A stretch of 64,000 bases of DNA, taken from the NCBI GenBank assembly GCA_035650275.1, contig DASRHY010000106.1, forward strand, positions 56,712-120,711. The letters run 5' to 3'. Origin of the DNA: DASRHY01 sp035650275. Its GTDB lineage: Bacteria > Actinomycetota > Actinomycetes > Propionibacteriales > Kribbellaceae. The stretch's first letter is position 1. Each line of letters starts with the position of its first letter. The notes under the pieces are model-generated. The model was not told the DNA's origin. It searched no databases and saw only the letters and a program-made list of their open reading frames with translations. The translations under genes and the position numbers were made by a program. Positions 49,753 to 59,607 of the stretch are shown one piece after another.

Positions 49753-49753
49753 C

Positions 49754-50746
49754 ATGCCGCTCACCCTGCGCGTCGACGCCGCCCGGTGGCGGCAGCACCT
49801 GCACGACACCTGGACCGACCAGCTGGTACCGGTTGCCAAGGGCAACGGATACGGGTTCGGCCGGGACAGGCTGCTCGCCGAGGCCGGCGATCTCGGTGCC
49901 CGAACCGTTGCCGTGGGCATCTATGAGGAAGTGCCGGCGGCTCCGGATGCGGACGTGGTGGTGCTGTCGCCGTGGCGTCCGTTCCTGGACGTGCCGGAGT
50001 CGGATCGGGTGATCCATACGGTCAGCCGGGCCGAGGACCTGAGGGCGATCCCCGCCGGGAGCCGGGTCGTGGTCGAGCTTCAGACCTCGATGCTGCGGCA
50101 CGGCATCCTGGCCGACCGGATGCCTGAGATCGCGAGCCGCGGCACGCTGGACCGGGTCCGGTTCGAGGGCTGGTCGATCCACCTGCCGATGGACACCGGC
50201 GACAACGTCCGGGAGGCGACCGAGCTGGGCCGGGCCGCCCGGGCCGTCCGGCCCGGCACGCTCTGGGTCTCCCACGTCCGGACCGGCGACCTGGCCTCGA
50301 TCGGTGAGGACGTCCGGCTCCGGATGGGTACCGCGCTCTGGCTCGGCAACCGCTTGGCGCTCGACGTACGCGCGTCCGTGCTGGATGTGCACCCGGTCCG
50401 GCGCGGCGAGCGGGTCGGGTACCGGCAGCGCCGCTGCCCGGCAGACGGTCACCTACTGGTCGTATCCGGCGGAACCGCGCACGGTATCGGCATGGAGGCG
50501 CCGACCGCGGCGGCGACCGTCCGGCAGCGCGCCGTCACGCTGGCAAAGGGTGGGCTGGACGCCGCAGGCCGGGCGCTCTCGCCGTACACGGTCGGCGGCA
50601 AGCAGCGCTGGTTCGTCGAGCCGCCGCACATGCAGGCAAGCATGCTGTTCCTGCCGTCCTCGGTGAAAGCCCCGGTGGTCGGCGACGAGATCGGCGTCGA
50701 CGTCCGCTTCACCACAACCACGTTCGACCGAGTCATCCTGCGCTGA
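49754..50746 (+). CDS. alanine racemase-like PLP protein
   Basis: A 330-residue protein. VPVAKGNGYGFGRDRL holds the PLP-binding lysine (normally VVKANAYGHG), and in the C-terminal domain GERVGYRQRRCPADGHLLVVSGGTAHGI may carry the partner tyrosine. The short length and diverged motifs set it apart from true Alr. Close linkage to femX suggests a job in peptidoglycan side-chain supply, but the substrate is unknown. Confidence 0.82.
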   Translation: MPLTLRVDAARWRQHLHDTWTDQLVPVAKGNGYGFGRDRLLAEAGDLGARTVAVGIYEEVPAAPDADVVVLSPWRPFLDVPESDRVIHTVSRAEDLRAIPAGSRVVVELQTSMLRHGILADRMPEIASRGTLDRVRFEGWSIHLPMDTGDNVREATELGRAARAVRPGTLWVSHVRTGDLASIGEDVRLRMGTALWLGNRLALDVRASVLDVHPVRRGERVGYRQRRCPADGHLLVVSGGTAHGIGMEAPTAAATVRQRAVTLAKGGLDAAGRALSPYTVGGKQRWFVEPPHMQASMLFLPSSVKAPVVGDEIGVDVRFTTTTFDRVILR

Positions 50747-50828
50747 CCGCCCCGAGCCCGGCCCCTCCCCATTTGGTGGTCACCGAAATAGAGTGGCGAT
50801 CGAACACTCGTGATGTTTGAATGAACAG

Positions 50829-51587
50829 GTGAACGGTGAGGAGCGGCTCCGGTACGTCGTGGGCGAGCTCGGCCGGGCCGGACGGGTCGGGGTTGCCGAG
50901 CTGGCCCGGGACACCGGGCACTCGGAGATGACGATCAGGCGCGACCTGGACCTGCTGGAGAGCCAGGGCGTGCTGCGCCGGGTGCGCGGCGGCGCGGTCG
51001 GAGTCGCGCTGCGCGGCGAGTTCGTCCCGTTCGCGCTGCGCGACCGGCAGGGCGCCGACGTGAAGCGCCGGATCGCAGTCGTGGTCGCGGAGCTGGTCCG
51101 CGACGGCGAGGCGGTGGCGCTGGATAACGGCACGACCTGCCTGGCGGTCGCCCGTGAGCTGTCCGGCCGCCCGCTCACGGTGATGCCGCTGTCGGTGCAC
51201 GCGGCCGTCGTACTGGGGCAGTCGGATCGGACCAAGGTGATCCTGCCCGGTGGTGAGATCCAGCCGAGCGAGCTGGCGGCGTACGGGGCCGCCGCGGAGG
51301 CCGCGGTCCGGGCGATCCACTTCGACACCGCGGTCGTGAGTAGCTGTGCCGCACTGCCGGCGCACGGCCTGACCACCAACACGCTGTCCGACGCCGCGAT
51401 GAAGCGCGCGTTGCTGGAGTCCGCCGCCCGGGTGGTGGTGGCGATCGAGTCCCACAAGCTGGAGCGCACCGCGATGGCCGCGGTCGCCGGACCGGACGTG
51501 ATCGACGTGCTCGTCACGGACGAGGCGGCCGACGCCGAGGCCCTCGAGGTATACCGGTCCGCCGGTGCGGAGATCAGGTTCGCATGA
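50829..51587 (+). CDS. DeoR family transcriptional regulator
   Basis: A 252-residue protein: HTH_DeoR (ERLRYVVGELGRAGRVGVAELARDTGHSEMTIRRDLDLLESQGVLRRVRGGAVG) and a DeoR sensor domain (VALDNGTTCLAVARELSGRPLTVMPLSVHAAVVL ... KRALLESAARVVVAIESHKLERTA) that binds phosphosugars. GTG 50829 starts closest to the domain; TTG 50817 is in frame. It overlaps the MFS gene by four bases, so it should control that transporter. Confidence 0.9.
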   Translation: MNGEERLRYVVGELGRAGRVGVAELARDTGHSEMTIRRDLDLLESQGVLRRVRGGAVGVALRGEFVPFALRDRQGADVKRRIAVVVAELVRDGEAVALDNGTTCLAVARELSGRPLTVMPLSVHAAVVLGQSDRTKVILPGGEIQPSELAAYGAAAEAAVRAIHFDTAVVSSCAALPAHGLTTNTLSDAAMKRALLESAARVVVAIESHKLERTAMAAVAGPDVIDVLVTDEAADAEALEVYRSAGAEIRFA

Positions 51588-52768
51588 GCACGACCGTTCA
51601 GGACACCAGGCTCGGCACCCGGGCCGCGGCCGTCGCGGTGACCGCGCTGTTCGCGATCAACGGCGGGCTGGTCGGCGGGTTCGGCGGCACGCTGCCGGCG
51701 ATGCGGAACCGCCTGGACGTCGGGCCGCAAGGCGTCTCGGCGCTGCTGTTCTGCTTCGCCGGTGCGGCGGTGCTGTCCATGCAGATCGGCGGCCGGCTCG
51801 CGGACAAGGCCGGCGCCCGGCTCGTCTCACTGGTCACCGCGCCGACGCTGGCCGCGGGGATGCTGATGCTGGCCTTCGCCCGGTCGTTGCCGGTAGCAAT
51901 CATCGGGGTGATCGTCGGCGGGCTGGGCAACGGCGCGATGGATGTCGCGATGAACGCGCTCGGCGTCCAGGTGGAGAAGGCCCGGCCACGGCCGATCATG
52001 AGCTTCTTCCATGCGTTCTTCAGCGTCGGCAACCTGGCCGGGGCCGGGATCGTGGTGCTGATGTCGCAGCTGCTCGGCCGTACCGGTGCAGCCGTCGTTC
52101 TCCCGTCGCTGATCACGGTGGTGGTGCTCGCGATGGCGGCGTACGCGACGGTGTTCCGGATCGTGCCGCAGGCAGCGACGGTCGAGCACGTCAAGGACGG
52201 CGTCCGGATCAAGATCCCGCCACTGGCCTGGCTGCTCTCGGCGATGGCGTTCTCCTTCGGGCTCGCCGAGGGCACCGCGGTGGACTGGTCCTCGATCCAC
52301 GTCACCGACGTGGCCGGCATCGACCCGGCGCAGGGTGCGCTCGGGCTGGTCGCGGTGGCCGGGTTCATGGTGATCATCCGGCTGTGCGGCGACCGGGCGG
52401 TGGCCGCATTCGGACGCCGGAACGTCGTGCGGTTCGGCGGACTGGTCGCGCTCGCCGGGTACGTCGTCGTGGTGACCCTGGAGCCGCTGCCGGTGCTGCT
52501 GGCCGGGTGGGCACTGGTCGGGCTCGGGGTCGGGATGATCGCGCCGCAGGTGTACGCGGTCGCCGGGCACTCCGGCGGCGGCCGGATGCTCGCGATCGTG
52601 GTCACGTTCGGGTACGCCGCGTTCCTGATCGGGCCGGGCGTGATCGGCGGGCTGGTGAGCTGGGTCGGCGTCCAGCACGCGATGATCCTGCCGCTGGTGC
52701 TGTCCGGGGTGATCGTCGCGCTGGCCCGGGTGCTGCCGGCGCACGAGCTGGACCGATCTGGAGAGTGA
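51584..52768 (+). CDS. MFS transporter
   Basis: A 394-residue membrane protein with twelve hydrophobic segments. The loop 2-3 motif is GGRLADKAGARLVSL and the related loop 8-9 segment is GDRAVAAFGRRNVVRFGGL. It resembles the YbjJ-type inner-membrane subfamily. ATG overlaps the DeoR stop (ATGA). The substrate is probably a sugar or sugar derivative, judged only from the DeoR partner. Confidence 0.9.
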   Translation: MSTTVQDTRLGTRAAAVAVTALFAINGGLVGGFGGTLPAMRNRLDVGPQGVSALLFCFAGAAVLSMQIGGRLADKAGARLVSLVTAPTLAAGMLMLAFARSLPVAIIGVIVGGLGNGAMDVAMNALGVQVEKARPRPIMSFFHAFFSVGNLAGAGIVVLMSQLLGRTGAAVVLPSLITVVVLAMAAYATVFRIVPQAATVEHVKDGVRIKIPPLAWLLSAMAFSFGLAEGTAVDWSSIHVTDVAGIDPAQGALGLVAVAGFMVIIRLCGDRAVAAFGRRNVVRFGGLVALAGYVVVVTLEPLPVLLAGWALVGLGVGMIAPQVYAVAGHSGGGRMLAIVVTFGYAAFLIGPGVIGGLVSWVGVQHAMILPLVLSGVIVALARVLPAHELDRSGE

Positions 52769-52821
52769 CGAGGGGTTGACCGGGGGTTACGGCCTCGGCA
52801 GGATCTGATTTGACTGCGCGC

Positions 52822-52835
52822 TGACAACCTTGTCA
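52822..52835 (+). promoter_or_regulatory. LacI-type operator candidate upstream of the GH92 gene
   Basis: TGACAA CC TTGTCA, a 14-base palindrome 33 bases before the start codon, downstream of a TTGACT that may be a -35 box (52810-52815). Many LacI-family operators have the TGACAA..TTGTCA form. No LacI gene is in the window. Confidence 0.45.
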
Positions 52836-52868
52836 TCGGGAACGCGCACGACCCTCGCAGGAGCCTCG

Positions 52869-55800
52869 ATGACCGTCCGCCCCGCCCTGGTACGCGTCGC
52901 GGTGTCCCTGACCGGCACCCTCGCCCTTGCCGCCACAATGCTCCCCATGACCTCAGCCCAGGCCGGAACGACCGCGGCTGCCGCCTCGTTCAGTACGTCG
53001 TTCGAGGAGGGTCAGCCGCAGCCGGGGTACACCGACGCGATCGAGAACGGCCGCGCGGCCGGGATCGAGGGGCCGACGCCGACCGGGATCGGCGGCAGCG
53101 AGATGGACAAGGTCACCGGCGTCGAGGCGAACGGCGAGAACACCGGCGCCGGCGAGGTGGCGACGAATGTCGCGGACGGCGACAAGTTCACCAAGTGGCT
53201 GGTGTTCGAGCCGACAGGCTGGCTGGTCTTCACGCTCTCCGAGGCGGTCACGATCAAGCGGTACGCGCTCACCTCGGCGAACGACGCCCCCGGCCGCGAC
53301 CCGCGGAACTGGACCTTGCAGGGCTCGAACGACGGCACCACCTGGACCACCTTCGACACCCGCACCGGCGAGGACTTCGAGAGCCGGTTCCAGACCAAGG
53401 TGTACGACGTCGACAACGACACGGCGTACCGGTTCTACAAGCTGGACATCACCCAGAACCACGGCGACGGCATCGTCCAGCTCGCCGACGTCGTACTGTC
53501 CAACGGCGCGCCGCTCCCGCCGCCCGGTCCGGTGATGGAGTCCCGGCTGGACTCCGGCCCGACCAGTGCGTACAACGCCCGGGCCCGGGTCGGGTTCACC
53601 GGTGTGCAGTCGTTCCGGTACGCCGGGCACCAGACCGCGACCGGCCGCGGCTACTCGTACAACAAGGTGCTCGACGTCGACCTCGAGGTCGAGCCCGGCA
53701 CCACCCTGAGCTACCGGATCTTCCCCGAGCACATCGAGAACGACCTGAGCTACCCGAGTACGTACGCCGCGGTCGACCTGGCCTTCTCCGACGGCACGTA
53801 CCTGAGCGACCTGCGCGCCGTCGACCACCACGGCTTCGGCCTCAGCCCGCGCGCCCAGGGTGCGTCGAAGGGCCTGTCCACGAACCAGTGGAACAACGTC
53901 GAGTCGAAGATCGGCGATGTCGCCGCCGGCAGGACGATCAAGCGGATCATCGTCGGGTACGACAAGCCGTCCGGGCCGGCCGACTTCCGCGGCTGGGTGG
54001 ACGACCTCGCGATCGGCTCGCACTGGTCGTACGACGCGTCCGCCGCGGCCGAAACCGCGCGCACGCACCCGTCCGAGCTGGCGATCACGAACCGCGGCAC
54101 GAACTCCAGCGGTGGGTTCTCCCGCGGGAACAACTTCCCGGCCACCGCGGTGCCGCACGGGTTCAACTTCTGGACGCCGGTGACGAACGCCGGCAGCCAG
54201 TCCTGGCTGTACGAGTACGCGAAGGCGAACAACGAGCAGAACCAGCCGGAGATCCAGGCGTTCTCGGTCAGCCACGAGCCGAGCCCGTGGATGGGTGACC
54301 GGCAGACCTTCCAGGTGATGCCCTCGGTAGCCGCCACCCCGACTGCGGACCGGGACGAGCGGGCGTGGGCGTTCAGCCACGATGACGAGACCGCGAAGCC
54401 GTACTACTACGGCGTCCGGTTCGCGAACGGCAACCGGGTCGAGCTGGCCCCGACCGACCATGCCGCGATCATGCGGTTCTCGTTCGACAACGGCAGCCCT
54501 TCGCTTGTCTTCGACAACGTGAACGACTCCGGCGGACTGAGGCTGATACCGGGTACGCGGGAGGTTACCGGCTTCAGCGACGTGAGGAGCGGGCTGTCCA
54601 CCGGCGCCGGCCGGCTGTTCGTGTACGGCGTGGTGGACCAGCAGGTGACCCGCACCGGGCCACTGTCCGACGGCGGCGGCTCGAATGTGGGCGGGTTCTT
54701 CTCCTTCGCGCCGGACGTGAAGACCGTGAACCTGCGGATCGCGACCTCGCTGATCAGCGTCGAGCAGGCGAAGAGGAACCTCGCCCTCGAACTGCCCGGC
54801 GGCACCTCGCTGGAGAAGGTCCGCGACGACGCCCGGGCCGCGTGGGACAAGAAGCTCGAGGTGATCGAGGTCGAGGGGGCGACCGCGGACCAGCTGACCA
54901 CTCTCTACTCGAACCTGTACCGGCTGTACCTCTACCCGAACAGCGGGTTCGAGAACACCGGCACCGCCGGCAGCCCGTCGTACTCCTATGCCTCGCCGGT
55001 GTCACCGAAGGTCGGGCCGGACACCCCGGAGCGGACCGGCTCCAAGATCGTGGCGGGGAAGATGTACGTGAACAACGGCTTCTGGGACACCTACCGCACG
55101 GTCTGGCCGGCGTACTCGCTGCTGTCCCCGTCCAACGCGCGCGAGCTGGTCAACGGCTTCGTGCAGCAGTACGTCGACGGCGGCTGGATCTCGCGCTGGT
55201 CGTCGCCGGGGTACGCGAACCTGATGGTCGGCACCAGCTCGGACGTGGCGTTCGCCGACGCCTACCTGAAGGGGGTGCCGGGGCTGAACGTGCAGGCGGC
55301 GTACGACGCGGCGCTGAAGAACGCCGCGGTCCGGCCGCCGAGCGCGAACGTCGGGCGGAAGGGCCTGAACTCCTCGCCGTTCCTGGGCTACACCCCGACA
55401 TCGACGTCCGAGGGGTTCTCCTGGTCGATGGACGGGTACATCAACGACTTCGGCATCGCGAACATGTCGAAGGCGCTGTACGACAAGGCCGGCAACGACG
55501 ACCCGCGCAGGCAGGAGTACCTGGACAACTACCACTACTACCTGAACCGGGCCCGGTCGTACGTGACGTTGTTCGACCCGGCGGTCGACTTCTTCCAGGG
55601 TCGTGACGCGAGCGGGGTCTGGCGCGAGTCGCCGGAGTCGTTCGACCCGCGCGACTGGGGTGGCGACTTCACCGAGACGAACGCGTGGAACATGGCCTTC
55701 TCGACGCCGCAGGACGGCGAGGGTCTGGCCCAGGTGTACGGCGGCCGGGCGGGCCTGGCGAAGAAGCTGGACGCGTTCTTCGCCACCCCGGAGACCGCGA

Positions 55801-56846
55801 ACTTCCCCGGCCACTACGGCGGCACGATCCACGAGATGCTCGAGGCGCGGGATGTCCGGATGGGCATGTACGGTCACAGCAACCAGCCGTCGCACCACAT
55901 CGCCTACATGTACGACTTCGTCGGGCAGCCGTGGAAGACGCAGGAGAAGGTCCGCGAGGTGATGCGGCGGCTCTACCTCGGCTCGGAGATCGGCCAGGGG
56001 TACGCCGGCGACGAGGACAACGGCGAGATGTCCGCGTGGTACATCCTCAGCTCGCTCGGCATCTACCCGCTGCAGGTCGGCAGCCCGTCGTACGCCGTCG
56101 GGTCGCCGCAGTTCACCAAGGCCACCGTGCACCTGGAGAACGGCGGTGAGCTGGTCGTCAAGGCGCCGAAGAACAGCGACCGGCACGTGTACGTGAAGAG
56201 CCTCAGGGTCAACGGCAAGCAGTGGTCGTCGACCGCGCTGCCGCACGACCTGCTGGCCCGCGGCGGCGTGCTCGAGTTCGACATGACGGACAAGCCGTCG
56301 TCGTGGGGCACCGGCGCCGACGACGCTCCGCCCTCGCTGACCGAGCCTGGCGAGCAGCCGAAGGCGTGGCTGGACTCGACCCACGACCAAGGCGCCGCGG
56401 TGTCGAGTGCGGACGGCGACGTGACGGCGCTGGTCGACAACGACTCGACCACGTCGGTCTCGCTGACCGGGCAGAACCCGGCGGTCCAGGTGGCGCTGAC
56501 ACAGGCCCGGCCGGTGACGATGTACACGCTCACCGCGGCGGCCGCAGCGACGGCGCCGACCGGCTGGACGCTGCAGGGCTCGAACGACGGCTCGACCTGG
56601 GCGACGGTGGACCGGCGGACCGGCCAGACGTTCGCCTTCGACAGCTACACGCGCTCGTTCTCGGTCGCGCAGCCGAAGGCGTACACGTCGTACCGGCTGG
56701 TCTTCGACGGCCCGGTCACCCTCGCCGAGCTCGAGCTGCTCGGCACCCTGACCGGCGTCCAGCCCGGCACCCACCCCACCGGCAACACCCTCGCCGCCCG
56801 GCCGAGCCCGCAACCCAGCCAGTCCATCGACCGCAACTACGGCTGA
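52869..56846 (+). CDS. secreted GH92 alpha-mannosidase with F5/8-type C domains
   Basis: A 1325-residue exported enzyme. Signal peptide at residues 1-36 (LVRVAVSLTGTLALAATMLPMTSAQA). An F5/8 C-type carbohydrate-binding domain follows (GDKFTKWLVFEPTGWLVFTLSEAVTIKRYALTSANDAPGRDPRNWTLQGSNDG), then the GH92 N-domain and catalytic (alpha/alpha)6 domain (NNGFWDTYRTVWPAYSLL; GHSNQPSHHIAYMYDF; GDEDNGEMSAWYILSSLGIYPLQVGSP). A second discoidin-like domain is at the C-terminus (WTLQGSNDGSTWATVD). GH92 enzymes are Ca2+-dependent exo-alpha-mannosidases. A GCAGGAG ribosome site fixes ATG 52869. Confidence 0.94.
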   Translation: MTVRPALVRVAVSLTGTLALAATMLPMTSAQAGTTAAAASFSTSFEEGQPQPGYTDAIENGRAAGIEGPTPTGIGGSEMDKVTGVEANGENTGAGEVATNVADGDKFTKWLVFEPTGWLVFTLSEAVTIKRYALTSANDAPGRDPRNWTLQGSNDGTTWTTFDTRTGEDFESRFQTKVYDVDNDTAYRFYKLDITQNHGDGIVQLADVVLSNGAPLPPPGPVMESRLDSGPTSAYNARARVGFTGVQSFRYAGHQTATGRGYSYNKVLDVDLEVEPGTTLSYRIFPEHIENDLSYPSTYAAVDLAFSDGTYLSDLRAVDHHGFGLSPRAQGASKGLSTNQWNNVESKIGDVAAGRTIKRIIVGYDKPSGPADFRGWVDDLAIGSHWSYDASAAAETARTHPSELAITNRGTNSSGGFSRGNNFPATAVPHGFNFWTPVTNAGSQSWLYEYAKANNEQNQPEIQAFSVSHEPSPWMGDRQTFQVMPSVAATPTADRDERAWAFSHDDETAKPYYYGVRFANGNRVELAPTDHAAIMRFSFDNGSPSLVFDNVNDSGGLRLIPGTREVTGFSDVRSGLSTGAGRLFVYGVVDQQVTRTGPLSDGGGSNVGGFFSFAPDVKTVNLRIATSLISVEQAKRNLALELPGGTSLEKVRDDARAAWDKKLEVIEVEGATADQLTTLYSNLYRLYLYPNSGFENTGTAGSPSYSYASPVSPKVGPDTPERTGSKIVAGKMYVNNGFWDTYRTVWPAYSLLSPSNARELVNGFVQQYVDGGWISRWSSPGYANLMVGTSSDVAFADAYLKGVPGLNVQAAYDAALKNAAVRPPSANVGRKGLNSSPFLGYTPTSTSEGFSWSMDGYINDFGIANMSKALYDKAGNDDPRRQEYLDNYHYYLNRARSYVTLFDPAVDFFQGRDASGVWRESPESFDPRDWGGDFTETNAWNMAFSTPQDGEGLAQVYGGRAGLAKKLDAFFATPETANFPGHYGGTIHEMLEARDVRMGMYGHSNQPSHHIAYMYDFVGQPWKTQEKVREVMRRLYLGSEIGQGYAGDEDNGEMSAWYILSSLGIYPLQVGSPSYAVGSPQFTKATVHLENGGELVVKAPKNSDRHVYVKSLRVNGKQWSSTALPHDLLARGGVLEFDMTDKPSSWGTGADDAPPSLTEPGEQPKAWLDSTHDQGAAVSSADGDVTALVDNDSTTSVSLTGQNPAVQVALTQARPVTMYTLTAAAAATAPTGWTLQGSNDGSTWATVDRRTGQTFAFDSYTRSFSVAQPKAYTSYRLVFDGPVTLAELELLGTLTGVQPGTHPTGNTLAARPSPQPSQSIDRNYG

Positions 56847-56881
56847 CCCCGGCTAGGAAATCCGTAAGGGAGGGGTCAGCC
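56841..56881. terminator. bidirectional terminator between GH92 and mannosyltransferase genes
   Basis: Ten-base arms GGCTGACCCC (56841-56850) and GGGGTCAGCC (56872-56881) are exact reverse complements with a 21-base loop. The arms include the stop codons of both convergent genes. Confidence 0.6.
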
Positions 56882-58072
56882 GGACCAGCGGCCGGTGAAG
56901 AAGGCGGCGGCCCAGACGGCGGCTAACGGGATCGCCAGGGCTAGGTAGAGGCGGCCTAGCCAGGGGCGGCGTTGGAGGAGGACCGCGAGGCCGATCCAGA
57001 GTGGCCACCACAGCAGGGTGGCGCGGGTCAGGGAGTAGAACCAGTACGACGTGGCGAAGGCGCCGAGAGTGGTACCGACCCAGACGGCCTCACCCCAGGA
57101 CCTGCGGAGCAGTAGCCAGACCAGCAGCGCCACCCCGACCGCGAGCGCGACCAGCTCGGCGCGGAACATCCAGGTCCAGTCCGTTCGGGTGGCCTCGAAG
57201 TGCCCCTTCGACGCGGCCTCGAAAGTGTGCTGCAGGGCCACCCACGGCCAGGTGAACTCGCGGGCCCAGCCCTTCTCCTGCGCGTGCTGCCAGGCCAGCC
57301 AGTCGCCGTACACCGAGCGCAGGTAGGCCATGTAGGCGAACAGCGGGATCGCCGGCAGCGCCAGCGCGCCGATCTGCTTCCAGTCCCGCTTCCGTGAGGT
57401 GAGGAACTCGACCACCAGCGCGACCGCGAGGAAGATGCCGGAGACCCGCACGGTGCAGGCCAGCGCCACCAGCAGGCCGGCATGCATCCAGCGGCCACGC
57501 CGTGCGGCGTACCAGGCCGGGAAGGCGAAGGCGCAGAACAGCGCCTCGGTGTACGCCGCGGCGAGGAACACCCCGACGGGCGCGGCGTACCAGACCAGCG
57601 CGGCCCGCGGCCCGACCGGTCCGTCGCCGGGGAACTCCAGCCCGGCCAGCCGGGCCAGGTAGATGCCGGCGACCGCGCTCGCGACCAGCGAGACGAACAT
57701 CCCCGCGGCCACCGGCGGGAGCCCGACCCAGCCGAGCGCGTGCATCAGGATCGGCAGCCCCGGGAAGAACGCGGCAAGCGGCGCTCCGCTCGGCTCGCCG
57801 CCGTCGTACCCGTGCACCGCGATCGCCTCGAAGTGCCAGACGTCCCACTGCTTCCAGGCCCGCCAGACGTCCGGGAACTCCTCGCCGCGGTTGAAGAGCA
57901 GCGGCGCGGACAGCGCGAGGACCAGGATCGCGATCCGGCTGACGGCCCACCAGCCCAGTACCTCCCGGGTGGTCGCGTCCAGGTGGTCCCCGAACCTCAT
58001 CCGACGCCGGTGTGCGCCGGCGGGTCTGTCCGCCGGTCTGTCCGGTGTCGGCTCGTCCCGGGTCCTAAGCAC
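56876..58072 (-). CDS. PIG-V-like GT-C mannosyltransferase
   Basis: A 398-residue polytopic protein with about ten membrane segments. The first exported loop has WRAWKQWDVWHFEAIAVHGYDG, the WDxxxY-type motif of PIG-V-like mannosyltransferases that use polyprenyl-phosphate-mannose. Starts at 58087, 58072 and 58000 are in frame; GTG 58072 has the best upstream sequence. It overlaps the GT87 gene, so the two glycosyltransferases form a unit. Confidence 0.83.
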   Translation of the reverse strand: MLRTRDEPTPDRPADRPAGAHRRRMRFGDHLDATTREVLGWWAVSRIAILVLALSAPLLFNRGEEFPDVWRAWKQWDVWHFEAIAVHGYDGGEPSGAPLAAFFPGLPILMHALGWVGLPPVAAGMFVSLVASAVAGIYLARLAGLEFPGDGPVGPRAALVWYAAPVGVFLAAAYTEALFCAFAFPAWYAARRGRWMHAGLLVALACTVRVSGIFLAVALVVEFLTSRKRDWKQIGALALPAIPLFAYMAYLRSVYGDWLAWQHAQEKGWAREFTWPWVALQHTFEAASKGHFEATRTDWTWMFRAELVALAVGVALLVWLLLRRSWGEAVWVGTTLGAFATSYWFYSLTRATLLWWPLWIGLAVLLQRRPWLGRLYLALAIPLAAVWAAAFFTGRWSG

Positions 58073-59504
58073 GGACCAGCACCCCACCGCCCGGGTCGTC
58101 CACTCCGCGCTGGCGGACCGGGTCGTGCTTCGGGACCAGGATGTCGCGGCTCACCATCACCATCAGCCAGACCGTGCCGGCCAGTCGCAGGAATACCGAG
58201 AACCAGTAGATCTTGTCCGGTTCGTCGCTCTGCCCGGGTGCGAGGAACCCGGCCAGATGCATCCACACCATCATCCAGTAGAAGACCTCGCAGGCCTGCC
58301 AGATCAGCCAGTCCCGCAGCTTCGGCCGGGCCAGCGCGACCAGCGGCAACAGCCACAGCACGTACTGCGGTGAGTACACCTTGTTCACCAGCAGGAACGC
58401 CGCCACGGTGAGGAAGGCGAGCTGAGCGAACCGCGGCCGCTGCGGCGCCATCAGGCCGAGCATCGCGATCCCGACGCAGATCCCGACGAACAGCATCAGG
58501 CTGAGGTCGTTCACGTCGGCGACCTCACGCTCGGCCAGCTTGAGCACGTACCAGATCGAGCCGTAGTCGCTCTCGCGCTCGTCGTTGAACCGCCAGAACG
58601 ACAGCCACTGCTCCTTGGCGAGCAGGTAGACGGGCGCGTTGATCAGCAGCCAGGACATCGCGGTCGCCAGCGTCGCCGCGAGCCAGGCACCGAGCCGGCG
58701 TCCGCGCAGGCAGAGGATCAGCAGCGGGCCGAGCAGCAGGAACGGATAGAACTTCGCGGCGGTGCCGATCCCGAGCAGGATGCCGAACCAGACCGGCCAG
58801 CCGCGCGCCCAGGCCCACATCGCGGCCGCGGTCAGCGCCACCGCGAACAGGTCCCAGTTGATCGTCGAGGTCAGCGCGAGCACGGGTGCCGCCGCGACGT
58901 ACAGGCCGTCCCACGGCTGCCCGCGCGGTCCGCCCGGTCTGGACGCGACACCCCGGGCGGTCGCGACGGTGAGGCCGGTGAGCAGCAGCGCGCAGCCGAA
59001 CAGCATCACCACGTTGACCATGAAGAACACGCCGGCCGTCTCGCGTTTCAGCTCGGCGCTGAAGTCGCCGTCCGGGTCCCCGGTGATCAGCCAGGTGATC
59101 TGCGCCGCGACCTCCATGAAGGCGCCGGTCAGTACCGGGTACTCGAGCACCGGGTAGTTGCCGGTGTCCAGGAACGGCTTGTTGCCCTCGGCGAAACCGC
59201 GCTCCTGGTACAGGTAGCCGATGTCGGAGTAGCACATCGCCTTGAACGGACGCCAGTTCTGCCGGTCCCAGCCGGCCTCCATGCACGGTGCCTTCTGCAG
59301 CACGCCGAGGCTGAAGGTGATCGTGCACACGGCGAGCGCCACCCGCAGCGGCGTCCACCACGACCCGTCCGCGCGCGCGAACCGGCCGAGCGCGCCGCCC
59401 AGCCCGATCGTGAGCCCGCGGATCGAGCCGTCGGCGTGCGACGGCGCGACCGCGTCAGGGTGTGCGTCAGTGGACGGCATTACCGGCGAGCTCACGGCGC
59501 CCAT
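58065..59504 (-). CDS. GT87 (DUF2029) family glycosyltransferase
   Basis: A 479-residue polytopic GT-C protein with about eleven membrane segments. LLDTGNYPVLEYPVLTGAFMEVAAQI and INWDLFAVALTAAAMWAWARGWPVWFGILLGIGTAAKFYPFLLLGPLLIL are typical of GT87 arabinofuranosyl/mannosyl transferases acting on lipoglycans. The same gene lies near femX and the PBP in Streptomyces. Likely role: polyprenol-phosphate-sugar-dependent glycosylation of cell envelope glycans. Confidence 0.9.
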   Translation of the reverse strand: MGAVSSPVMPSTDAHPDAVAPSHADGSIRGLTIGLGGALGRFARADGSWWTPLRVALAVCTITFSLGVLQKAPCMEAGWDRQNWRPFKAMCYSDIGYLYQERGFAEGNKPFLDTGNYPVLEYPVLTGAFMEVAAQITWLITGDPDGDFSAELKRETAGVFFMVNVVMLFGCALLLTGLTVATARGVASRPGGPRGQPWDGLYVAAAPVLALTSTINWDLFAVALTAAAMWAWARGWPVWFGILLGIGTAAKFYPFLLLGPLLILCLRGRRLGAWLAATLATAMSWLLINAPVYLLAKEQWLSFWRFNDERESDYGSIWYVLKLAEREVADVNDLSLMLFVGICVGIAMLGLMAPQRPRFAQLAFLTVAAFLLVNKVYSPQYVLWLLPLVALARPKLRDWLIWQACEVFYWMMVWMHLAGFLAPGQSDEPDKIYWFSVFLRLAGTVWLMVMVSRDILVPKHDPVRQRGVDDPGGGVLVRA

Positions 59505-59607
59505 CGTGCCGCATCAGGGGTGACACGGGTCCGGCCCCCCGGCACCGCGGGTCAGCCCGATGGATCGCTACCACCGCCATCGGACGCAGCACCCCCTCGA
59601 CGCTCGC

